Shown here piece after piece: positions 8,101-13,732 of a stretch of DNA of 15,768 bases. Below the pieces are notes generated by a model, which saw nothing but the letters and a program-made list of their open reading frames with translations, was not told the origin of the DNA and ran no database searches. The DNA is from Deltaproteobacteria bacterium (lineage in GTDB: Bacteria > Desulfobacterota > GWC2-55-46 > UBA9637): contig JACRNK010000112.1 in the NCBI GenBank assembly GCA_016234985.1, positions 1-15,768 on the forward strand, written 5' to 3'. Position 1 is the first letter of the stretch, and each line of letters starts with the position of its first letter. The position numbers and the translations under genes are program-made.

Positions 8101-9217
8101 CACTCCCAAATTGAGCGCCCGGCGCCATGCCCAGACCCAGTAGAAAGCCTTGTGGATCAGTATCGCCTGTGGCAGCATTGCCAACAGCAATGCCAGTTAC
8201 GTGGGTTCCATGCCCATTTGTGTCTGTCGGAGCTGCTCCACCAGTAACATCTGCAAAAAATGCCATGCGATTCCGCAAATCAGGATGCATGGTTGCACTG
8301 TTATGGTTGTCCACCCCTGAGTCACAAATACCAATCGTGACGCCTGCTCCGCTGAGCCCAAGTCCAGTAGCAGGACTCGTAACGGCAGCTTGATAACCAA
8401 CCACAGGGGCATTGTTTGGCGGCGCTGCCCCATTCAGATTCTCTGCAACGATTTGGTCAGACCTTTCGTCAGTTGTAATCGGCGGACCCTGAAACTCTAA
8501 CCAACGAACCGCAGGTGCGACCGCAACATCTGGCAACTTACCTGCATCTATTTCAACAATCAGGATACGGTAGACATCCTTGTATCTGCCTTCCTTGCCC
8601 CATTCATTGATAATGGTACCGCCAGCCTTCTCAATCGCTTCTCTAACTTCATCAACTGCCGTTGCCGGATAAACGCCGATGTTGACGTATTGGATCTTTC
8701 CCTTCAGCCCCTGTAGGTTGGGAGCAATGCGGTATGCTGGTTTAAACAGACCTACCCACTCTACAAATGGAAGGTTCTTCAGGTTCTTAACCTGCTCGGG
8801 GCTGCCAACCACAAACAAGCCATACGCAGAAATTGGTTCCACTACATCCACGCCTTGTTCTTCTATTGTGCGAATCCAATCTTCGTTGGGCGGTGCAGCC
8901 AACTGCACGAGGTGATGCGGCCATGTTTTCTGTAGTGCCTTTGGCACCTCCAGTTTTTCCGGCACCTTAGGCAGAGCGGCATCAGTGTCAATACGATACG
9001 AGCCGACATTGATGATGTTGGTGTCTGTAAGCAACTTGACGCGATAGCCCTGAGATTCAAGGGCGGCGTATTGCTTCTTGTCCCCCCTTACCAATGTTCC
9101 ATGAGGCAGATGTTGTTCAACCTTAAGTCCCATGTTGCCTGCCTCGGCGCTTTCGGTTGCAGCTACAGCGTCTGACCGGGGAATTCCTCTACGTGTGATG
9201 ATTGCTTTTGTAGTCAT
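5153..9217 (-). CDS. Subtilisin-like serine protease (S8) fused to a von Willebrand factor A domain
   Basis: This is a 1354-residue protein. Residues ~1-270 resemble a long propeptide with two inhibitor-like halves. The S8 core, ~290-600, holds the triad Asp299 (DSGVD), His336 (NGHGTHVTG) and Ser551 (GTSMAAPHVSG), plus oxyanion Asn445 (AAGNNGG), so it should be active. Residues ~715-845 look like the beta-barrel that follows the catalytic domain in KP-43-type subtilases (LVNDLDLEV). A vWA domain (~850-1040) has a complete MIDAS: Asp858-x-Ser860-x-Ser862 (DRSGS), Thr935 and Asp962 (LSDGYD). The rest is beta-rich, with a Pro/Ser linker near 1290-1305. The N-terminus (MTTKAIITRRGIPRSDA) has no hydrophobic signal sequence, and no RTX signal is present. 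A GGAG site stands 8 bases before the ATG. Codons look more GC-rich than in the neighbours, and a direct repeat flanks the gene. Confidence 0.95.
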   Translation of the reverse strand: MTTKAIITRRGIPRSDAVAATESAEAGNMGLKVEQHLPHGTLVRGDKKQYAALESQGYRVKLLTDTNIINVGSYRIDTDAALPKVPEKLEVPKALQKTWPHHLVQLAAPPNEDWIRTIEEQGVDVVEPISAYGLFVVGSPEQVKNLKNLPFVEWVGLFKPAYRIAPNLQGLKGKIQYVNIGVYPATAVDEVREAIEKAGGTIINEWGKEGRYKDVYRILIVEIDAGKLPDVAVAPAVRWLEFQGPPITTDERSDQIVAENLNGAAPPNNAPVVGYQAAVTSPATGLGLSGAGVTIGICDSGVDNHNSATMHPDLRNRMAFFADVTGGAAPTDTNGHGTHVTGIAVGNAATGDTDPQGFLLGLGMAPGAQFGSVNAISGAAITAQDDWVQLMSANGAQVMNNSWEYTGTAGSNYTAAAREFDQMVRDPDPGTAGLQHLVIVFAAGNNGGNLNTVSSPAIAKNHIVVGNSLNFRPGERFPTDDIRGINGTSGRGLASDNRILPTIVAPGTDIVSTRPTVDTDPATPGVQRPRTAYTDTGGTVHNDHYPNTGTSMAAPHVSGLCALFIEWWRNRTGGRNPSPALVKALLINGAEDLSGGENWRAFGSGVWTNMGGGLRSIAAIGFTPNMLVDQGNNSVFGVLNQVGAAAQVVNAGDWFYDAPTDTLRFRTLTAGASRLYIRDTAPIPNIPNGHQGWGRVSLENMVLQAPASDRGPKIFSDQRHAFTANGQEHMIRVAPFDMARPMRITLVWTDAAGAANANPALVNDLDLEVTELATGNVYRGNVFANGFSATGGAFDNRNNTECVYIQNPTGTYEVTIIAANIAASAMPDIATPWQDFALVIDNAEVPAAAPVSVVPVIDRSGSMVASGYVDITKTSSKQFVDLMSIDDKLGVVSFGSTSAVEYPTGPGPTLQTITGQPVRDAAKTEIDGVAFGGCTYMGAGINAARDMLNPAAGSRAMVLLSDGYDNKGCDAANPAKPSALDAVAGLPANMPVYTCAMGPASDQGLLEQIADATDGRYYYMPTIDDLFEIYNYIRGQVTGDAIVVNESAMASSSRVAAFVDALATEATFTVAWADAKLQFVAGDPKKANEVSIRLRDPRGRLLHPSDSYVRRIVGQGYAAFKFQEPMPGQWYVEVSTVGETHVRYTVGGFVRSPLHLIVSLRPKRVVAGVPLNIATQMFDGKLRISGFKGSTQVIHPNISVSGLLEKYKSQLRDIKPVKLLGGDTLPLDIAKLTALRAKMLQAQKIDLFNHNVSSVTFRNAAISDLPRLMFGHLATPGVVPVGTDDMMSSIAPRPMRPVIPAQPIPSSSGSGTLVGQFKDTKQQGSYNVLVTVNGMSPVSKTRFVRKALVSVLVK

Positions 9218-9355
9218 CTTTCTATCTCCTTTTGTTTTTTAGATTTAGACGGTGGATTTTTTTCTCGAGGTAAAGTCTCTCACCATCTTCAAAAAGATTT
9301 CACCTTATTATTTAAAATCACCCTTTTGCTCCTTGCCGCAACCTCCTTTCAAACT

Positions 9356-9377
9356 GCCAAGCAAAATGTCGGCTAAC
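9356..9377. repeat. 22-bp direct repeat, copy 2 (upstream of the subtilase gene)
   Basis: This is identical over 22 bases to 5034-5055 and in the same orientation. It lies about 140 bases before the protease start codon. Between it and the gene I see only purine-rich, SD-like sequence and no convincing promoter. Together the copies delimit a segment of about 4.3 kb that contains a single gene. Confidence 0.85.
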
Positions 9378-9469
9378 TACTTCATATCCGCAATTATTGC
9401 GTATACACCGCCAAAATGGAAGGATAGACGCAATGCAGATATTCTTACTCGGGATGAAAAACCAGTCTT

Positions 9470-9533
9470 GTAGGGCGGGCTGTGCCCGCCATCTTATTTT
9501 GCTTAATTTTTTGGTGGGCATAGCCCACCCTAC
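9470..9533. repeat. REPIN-like inverted pair of REP hairpins
   Basis: Two short hairpins, GGCGGGC-TGT-GCCCGCC (9474-9490) and GGTGGGC-ATA-GCCCACC (9513-9529), stand in inverted orientation about 22 bases apart. They are preceded by GTAG (9470) and followed by CTAC (ends 9533). A GTAG tetranucleotide beside an imperfect palindrome is the hallmark of REP sequences moved by TnpA-REP (RAYT) transposases. No such transposase is in the window. Confidence 0.7.
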
Positions 9534-9554
9534 TTTCTGGATAAAGCCAACAGA

Positions 9555-9576
9555 CCTCCGACCTAAAGGTCGGAGG
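9555..9576. repeat. 22-bp perfect hairpin (CCTCCGACCT arms)
   Basis: Arms of 10 bases, CCTCCGACCT and AGGTCGGAGG, with an AA loop. A partial further copy of the right arm (GAGGTCGG) follows at about 9581. No T-run adjoins it and no gene ends here, so it looks like a small dispersed palindrome rather than a gene terminator. Confidence 0.55.
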
Positions 9577-9630
9577 CTGCGAGGTCGGCAACTACAGGGT
9601 GCGGGGCTTCTTCTTTTTGTCAGTTTTTAG

Positions 9631-9837
9631 CAGTTTGTTGAAAAACTCAACAAACTCTGATTGCACAGATAAAAGATTAGATTTCACAGAAATGTCATTG
9701 CGAGGCGAAGCCGAAGCAATCTCTTGGGATTGCCGCAGTCGCTTACGCTCCTTCGCAATGACAACAAGTTGTCATCTGTGTCCTCGCTTTTCCTAATCTG
9801 TGTCCTCAAGGCTGTTGATGTCTTTTTCAACAGCCTG
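9631..9837. mobile_element. MITE-like element, 207 bp, with terminal inverted repeats and TTAG target duplication
   Basis: The ends are CAGTTTGTTGAAAAA (9631-9645) and, read on the other strand, CAGGCTGTTGAAAAA (9837-9823), with 13 of 15 positions equal. Both ends are flanked by TTAG (9627-9630 and 9838-9841), as expected for a 4-bp target duplication. Each end also folds on itself (arms 9632-9641/9647-9656 and 9809-9818/9827-9836). Inside are further concentric inverted repeats: CACAGAT-type blocks (about 9663-9691 and 9771-9806) around a TGTCATTGCGAGG...CTTCGCAATGACA unit. It codes for no transposase, so it would depend on one elsewhere. Confidence 0.72.
9693..9763. repeat. CATTGCGAGG-type interspersed palindromic repeat
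   Basis: TGTCATTGCGAGGCGAAGCC at the left and CTTCGCAATGACA at the right are inverted, with GCAATCTC and GGATTGCC blocks between. I recognise this as a dispersed repeat seen in many unrelated bacterial genomes, usually between genes. Here it lies inside the larger 207-bp element, which suggests nested insertion. Confidence 0.65.
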
Positions 9838-9954
9838 TTAGTTATCAATCACCTCCTAATGAAAGAATATCATCCTCCTTTTCCTTGCCTGCAATTAGAG
9901 GCTAACGTATTGTATTTCGGTGGGGACACGCCGCAATATCCATCACCCAAATCC

Positions 9955-11094
9955 CTATCTCAATGTAAGACTTTCTTTTGAGTATTTAATGACAGGGGAT
10001 AAGAAAAACTCTATCACCCTCCTCTTCCCTGTCTTGACCTCAACAGATGCCGCCATTCCTGGTGTAAGGTGTATATCTGTGCCATTAACAGTAATATTTA
10101 ACCTTTCAAGTTCAACCTTTATCCTATATACAGGTCCCAGTTTTTCATCATCAAAGGCATCAGGACTTATGGATGTAACTTTTCCCCTGATAGTCCCGTA
10201 TTTCTGAAACGGGAATGTATCAAGTTTTATCTCTGTCTCCTGCCCTGTCCTTATAAACCCTATATCATTATTTAAAACTACCGCCTCTATCACAAGCGGT
10301 GTGCCGTCAGGAACGATAGTAACAATAGGCTGGGCAGACGTAACAACACCCCCGATGGTATATGATGCAAGACCATGGACAGTCCCGTCAACAGGAGAGG
10401 AGAGTTTCTCCATAGCATATTTCTTTTTCGCCTTTATGACCTCTCCCTCTATTGCGGTTATGCTCTTTTCCCTTTCAACTATATCGTTGAGTATCACCTT
10501 TTCCCTCTCCTTCCTCAGTGCATCAAGATTGCTCTTTGCCTCTTCAAGACCCTCCCTTGTTTGTTCCATAACCTTTTTCTGCGCCTCCAGTTCATGTTCC
10601 ACTGAATACAACTCCTTATGTTTCTCCAGTAATTTCATCTTAGGGATGACGTCATGCTCATAAAGTCTCCTGAATGCGCCCTCTTCCTCCTTTAATATTG
10701 CATAAGTCTTTTCAAACTTTGTCAAGATAGCCTCTGTCGCACCAAAGGCATTCTCCTTCTGTGAGATAACGAACCTCAGCGCGTCCTCTTTAGCCCTGTA
10801 TTCCGATTCCCTCGCGTCCTTAAGCTGTTTCTGTAATGGCGAAAGGCTAATGGCTAAAGGCGCACGGTTTCCGGTCTTTTGCTTTTCACCTTTTACCTTT
10901 TGCCTTTCGCCCTTTGCCGGTTCTTGCCCTTCTCCATTCAACTCCTCCATAAGCCTCTCTTTATCCGCCATGTGTATCGACAATGTCTTTGCAGAACTCT
11001 CCATATCCGCCTGCTTGATTGTGGGGTCAAACTCTATCAGCAATTGCCCCTCTTTCACCGTCTGCCCCTCCTGCACATGGATAGCCTTTATCAC
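9955..11094 (-). CDS. HlyD-like membrane fusion protein, C-terminal part of a split gene
   Basis: This 379-codon frame starts at a GTG (11094-11092) that overlaps the stop of the N-terminal part by four bases (GTGA). It begins VIKAIHVQEGQTVKEGQLLIEFDP, the lipoyl-like half-motif normally about 30 residues behind the HlyD membrane helix. A long coiled-coil hairpin follows, then SPVDGTVHGLASYTIGGVV, the second lipoyl half, and the usual end (IGFIRTGQETEIKLDTFPF, LTPGMAASVEVKTGKR). It would link the inner-membrane ABC exporter to a TolC-type channel. The first lipoyl strand (SGRxKxIxP, about 13 residues) is missing between the two frames. A heptamer-repeat insertion (10838-10918) adds about 28 odd residues (PAKGERQKVKGEK...) to the coiled coil. 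It may be a decayed gene or a two-piece protein; an assembly error is also possible. Confidence 0.85.
   Translation of the reverse strand: MIKAIHVQEGQTVKEGQLLIEFDPTIKQADMESSAKTLSIHMADKERLMEELNGEGQEPAKGERQKVKGEKQKTGNRAPLAISLSPLQKQLKDARESEYRAKEDALRFVISQKENAFGATEAILTKFEKTYAILKEEEGAFRRLYEHDVIPKMKLLEKHKELYSVEHELEAQKKVMEQTREGLEEAKSNLDALRKEREKVILNDIVEREKSITAIEGEVIKAKKKYAMEKLSSPVDGTVHGLASYTIGGVVTSAQPIVTIVPDGTPLVIEAVVLNNDIGFIRTGQETEIKLDTFPFQKYGTIRGKVTSISPDAFDDEKLGPVYRIKVELERLNITVNGTDIHLTPGMAASVEVKTGKRRVIEFFLSPVIKYSKESLTLR
10838..10918. repeat. Convergent heptamer arrays inside hlyD
   Basis: The plus strand has three GGC(G/T)AA(A/T) units at 10838-10858. After an 18-base loop, six minus-strand units of the form GGNNAAA (one starts AG) fill 10877-10918. 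The two arms can pair as an imperfect hairpin. Both arms are read in the hlyD frame and give the low-complexity peptide GERQKVKGEK and the run APLAISLSPL. Confidence 0.85.
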
Positions 11095-11300
11095 GGGATT
11101 ATTTTCCCCCTTGCAACCGCAACCTCATCAACCTTTCCGAAATATGACCAGATGAAAGCGGAAATGGTAAGCGCAAAGATTAACCATATCAATGCCCTTC
11201 TAACAGGAGATGGCGGTGTTGTCTCTATCTCAAGAGCAGGAGGAAGGAACTCGTATTCAAGATTGTCGTTTTTAAAATGATTTTTCAGCCGTTTAAGCAT
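11091..11300 (-). CDS. HlyD-like membrane fusion protein, N-terminal fragment
   Basis: This frame of 69 residues matches the HlyD N-terminus. It has a basic start (MLKRLKNHFKND), the typical EFLPPALEIETTPPSPVRR segment, one membrane helix (LIWLIFALTISAFIWSYFG) and KVDEVAVARGKIIP, after which a TGA stops it. In intact homologues the chain continues with SGRxKxIxP and then the VIKAI sequence found here in the next frame. The start is 22 bases behind the exporter stop, with an AGAGG site before the ATG. Alone it would be an anchored stub. Read together with the frame at 9955-11094 it is one gene broken by an out-of-frame deletion. Confidence 0.82.
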   Translation of the reverse strand: MLKRLKNHFKNDNLEYEFLPPALEIETTPPSPVRRALIWLIFALTISAFIWSYFGKVDEVAVARGKIIP

Positions 11301-11321
11301 CGCCTTTGACCTCTTTATCTA

Positions 11322-11335
11322 TTCATCCCTTCACC
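11322..11335. repeat. Two heptamer units across the exporter stop codon
   Basis: On the minus strand GGTGAAG (11335-11329) and GGATGAA (11328-11322) follow each other; the second contains the TGA stop of the ABC exporter. The last residues VKG come from them. With only two clear units this could be chance, but it fits the arrays elsewhere in the locus. Confidence 0.4.
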
Positions 11336-13632
11336 TGCTCACCCATCGCCTGCTTACTGTATAAATAATGATATAATCCCTGCCTGTTCAGCAATTCCTC
11401 ATGGCTGCCTGATTCAATCAGTTCGCCCTTGTCAATAACCATTATCTTATTCGAATGTCTTAATGTTGAAAGCCTGTGGGCTATTATTATCACAGTCCTC
11501 CCCTGACACATCTTCTTCATATTGCTCTGTATAATACTCTCGGATTCGTAATCAAGCGCGGATGTCGCCTCATCAAATATTAAAAGCCTCGGATTTGTAA
11601 GGAGCGCCCTTGCTATTGCTATCCTCTGCCTCTGTCCTCCTGATAATGATGTGCCTCTTTCTCCAACCATAGTGTCATATCCTTCCTGTAGTTCAAGAAT
11701 AAAATCATGCGCCCCTGCCAGATTAGCAACCTTAACCACATCTGACATATTCGCAGATGGATAATGTATCGCTATGTTGTCTCTCACGCTGCCGTTGAAA
11801 AGGAAATTCTCCTGAAGCACAACCCCTATCTGACGCCTGAGCCATGCAGGGTCTGCAAGCGATATGTCAATTCCGTCTATGAGAATCTTGCCAGATTCAG
11901 GAATATAAAGCCTCTGCATAAGCTTTGCGAGCGTGCTTTTCCCTGAGCCGCTTCTGCCGACAATGCCTATGGTCATGCCCGGCTCTATATTAAACGTAAT
12001 ATTCCTCAGTATCTCGGAGCCGTCAACCCTGTATCTGAATCTCACAGCCTCAAGCCTAACATCTCCTTTGATAGCAGGAAGCCTTGTCTTTGACGAATCC
12101 ATTGCAGGCTCTGGTTTTGTATTAAATATATCGCCGAGCCTCTTTATGGAAAGTCCTGTCTGCTGAAACTCCTGCCACATCTGAACAAGCCGCAGCACCG
12201 GATCGCTCACCCTTGCGGAAAGCATCTGGAATGCAATCAACTGCCCCACTGTCAGATTCCCCTCTATCACAAGATGCGCTCCGACCCATAAAATCACCAG
12301 ATAAGACGACCTGTTGATCAACTGTCCGACTGCGCCTGCAATGCCCGATAACTGATATGTCTTAAAACTTGCCGTGATATAGCTTGAGAGAAGCCCCTCC
12401 CATTTTTTTTGAGAAGCAGGCTCAAGCGCAAATGATTTCACTGTCTGGACTCCTGAAACTGCCTCAACAAGATATGACTGTGCGTCCGCTCCTCTGTTGA
12501 ACCTCTCATCAAGCCTGTGCCTGAGCATTGGAGTAACAAGGGCTGATAGCCCTGCGAACAACGGCAGCGATGCCAGTGCAACCAGAGTCAATGTCGTGCT
12601 GTAGAAAAACATGACTGCTATGAACACAACCATGAACATCACATCAAGCACGGATGTCAATGGCGCCCCTGTAAGGAAGTGCCTTATGTTCTCAAGTTCT
12701 CTAACTCTCGCAACAGTATCTCCGACCCTTCTTACTTCAAAGTATCTCAAGGGCAGGGCAAGGAGATGTTTGAACAGCCTTGCGCTGAGAATAACATCTA
12801 TCTTGCTTGTGGTGTGCGTAAATATATATGTCCTCAGTATGTTTAATAAAGCCTCGAACAGGGCTATGGCAATAAGTCCGATAGCAAGCACATCGAGAGT
12901 GGTTAATCCCCTGTGGACCAGAACCTTATCAATGATCACCTGCGTGAATATCGGCATTACAAGCCCGAATATCTGTAAAACAAGAGATGCGATTAACACC
13001 TCTGACAACGGTTTTCTGTATTTCCATATTGACGGAATAAACCATTTAAGACCGAAGAACTCCTCAGATTTCAGAAAAGCAAATCCGCGGTGAGATAGAA
13101 GAATGACCTTTCCCTTTGCGTTGGCTAAAGGCGAAGGGCTAAGGGCTAAAGGTTTTTCCCTTTCGCCATTTGCCTCCTGCCCTTTGCCCGCTGTTATCAC
13201 CCACTGTTCTATAAACTCATCTCTCTTCAAAATCCTCGGCTTATTCTCAGCAGGGTGAAGTATGAGTAATTGCTCATTCTCTATCTTTGCAAGGATTACG
13301 TATCCCCTTTCACCTGTCTCTTCTTCTCTTTCACCATTTACCTTTAACCCTTCCCCTTTTACCTGTAGTTGCACAATCATCGGCAATGGAAGCTTCTGAA
13401 GCCTTTCAAATTCCACATCTGCCGCCTTTGCTTTAAATCCGAGTTCCTTTGCAGCCCTCAGAATATCGGTTTCATTCATGCCGTCATTCCCGATGGCAAA
13501 GGCATGCTTAATCTGCGCGGCATCCGCTGCCACGCCGTGAAATTTCGCAATCATCACAAGGCAGAGAAGACCAGTGTCAATCTTTTGCCGATTATCGGGC
13601 GTTTCTTTTCTTGTTTCATCTGTGCTGTCCAT
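11323..13632 (-). CDS. Type I secretion ABC exporter, HlyB-like, with degenerate C39-like domain
   Basis: This protein has 769 residues from the ATG at 13632. A TTG 21 bases upstream would also be in frame, but it lies inside a repeat array. Neither start has a good ribosome site. The N-terminal ~140 residues are a C39-like domain: at the peptidase cysteine position it reads DTGLLCLVMIAKFHG, with Thr in place of the catalytic Cys, so it should bind substrate rather than cut it, as in HlyB. Membrane helices lie at ~205-480. The ATPase domain has Walker A GRSGSGKST (~560), Q-loop VLQEN, signature LSGGQRQR (~664), Walker B LLIFDEATSALD (~688) and H-loop IIAHRLS. It should export the RTX protein upstream in one step through HlyD and a TolC channel (no TolC here). 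Two heptamer-repeat insertions (13301-13363, 13123-13188) add low-complexity peptides within and just after the C39-like domain. Confidence 0.94.
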   Translation of the reverse strand: MDSTDETRKETPDNRQKIDTGLLCLVMIAKFHGVAADAAQIKHAFAIGNDGMNETDILRAAKELGFKAKAADVEFERLQKLPLPMIVQLQVKGEGLKVNGEREEETGERGYVILAKIENEQLLILHPAENKPRILKRDEFIEQWVITAGKGQEANGEREKPLALSPSPLANAKGKVILLSHRGFAFLKSEEFFGLKWFIPSIWKYRKPLSEVLIASLVLQIFGLVMPIFTQVIIDKVLVHRGLTTLDVLAIGLIAIALFEALLNILRTYIFTHTTSKIDVILSARLFKHLLALPLRYFEVRRVGDTVARVRELENIRHFLTGAPLTSVLDVMFMVVFIAVMFFYSTTLTLVALASLPLFAGLSALVTPMLRHRLDERFNRGADAQSYLVEAVSGVQTVKSFALEPASQKKWEGLLSSYITASFKTYQLSGIAGAVGQLINRSSYLVILWVGAHLVIEGNLTVGQLIAFQMLSARVSDPVLRLVQMWQEFQQTGLSIKRLGDIFNTKPEPAMDSSKTRLPAIKGDVRLEAVRFRYRVDGSEILRNITFNIEPGMTIGIVGRSGSGKSTLAKLMQRLYIPESGKILIDGIDISLADPAWLRRQIGVVLQENFLFNGSVRDNIAIHYPSANMSDVVKVANLAGAHDFILELQEGYDTMVGERGTSLSGGQRQRIAIARALLTNPRLLIFDEATSALDYESESIIQSNMKKMCQGRTVIIIAHRLSTLRHSNKIMVIDKGELIESGSHEELLNRQGLYHYLYSKQAMGEQVKG
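13123..13188. repeat. Convergent heptamer arrays inside the exporter gene
   Basis: Four plus-strand units of GGC(T/G)AA(A/G) fill 13123-13150. After three bases, five minus-strand units such as GGCGAAA and GGCAAAG fill 13154-13188. This gives an imperfect palindrome of 66 bases, read in frame as GKGQEANGEREK and then PLALSPSPLANA. It sits between the C39-like domain and the membrane domain. Confidence 0.85.
13301..13363. repeat. Heptamer array inside the C39-like domain of the exporter
   Basis: Nine 7-base units in a row on the minus strand, from GGTAAAA (13363-13357) to GGGGATA (13307-13301); two in the middle are strongly degenerate. They are read in frame as VKGEGLKVNGERE and more. Unlike the other two coding insertions there is no opposite arm. 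Confidence 0.75.
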
Positions 13633-13640
13633 AGAGTTTT

Positions 13641-13724
13641 GGTAAAAGGTCAATGGTTAAGGGTTAAAGGTTAAGGGTTAAAAGACAAAAATAATCTTTT
13701 GCCATTAACCGTTTGCCTTTTGCC
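13641..13724. repeat. Convergent heptamer arrays between the four-helix gene and the exporter
   Basis: Six plus-strand units (GGTAAAA, GGTCAAT, then alternating GGTTAAG and GGTTAAA) cover 13641-13682. A 14-base spacer follows, then four minus-strand units (GGCAAAA, GGCAAAC, GGTTAAT, GGCAAAA) at 13724-13697. The arms can pair imperfectly. The array ends 9 bases before the preferred ATG of the exporter and begins shortly after the stop of the four-helix gene, so it fills the gap where a ribosome site would be expected. Confidence 0.88.
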
Positions 13725-13732
13725 ATCGTCTT

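Larger units (their letters stand above)
9378..9954. other. Gene-free spacer filled with palindromic repeats
   Basis: This 577-base gap between the protease promoter region and the hlyD stop codon holds no gene I can support. It contains a REP-like hairpin pair (9470-9533), a simple hairpin (9555-9576) and a MITE-like element (9631-9837), each listed separately. On the minus strand between 9850 and 9880 there are two strong AGGAGG sites not followed by any sizeable frame. Open frames across the MITE are by-products of its repeats. Confidence 0.7.

Noticed and set aside
6268..8433. Several frames of 60-110 codons on both strands within the protease gene
   Set aside because: They are shadows of a 1354-codon gene with intact catalytic and MIDAS motifs in its own frame.
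9842..9880. Two strong AGGAGG motifs on the minus strand behind hlyD, as if starting a small gene
   Set aside because: The frames after them end within a few codons, or continue only through the MITE sequence from a TTG. They may be relics, but no gene can be supported.
9599..9981. Overlapping plus-strand open frames of 65-85 codons
   Set aside because: They run through the MITE and its inner palindromes, have no ribosome sites or recognisable protein features, and end in unrelated sequence.
11091..11115. Programmed -1 frameshift at the GGGGGAAAA run joining the two hlyD frames
   Set aside because: Slippage at G GGG AAA mismatches in the A site, and a frameshift would not restore the roughly 13 residues missing from the lipoyl domain. 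A deletion explains the data better.
13632..13653. TTG at 13653 as the exporter start
   Set aside because: It falls inside the heptamer array and has no SD; the ATG at 13632 gives a normal N-terminus. The choice is not certain because that ATG also lacks a clear SD.
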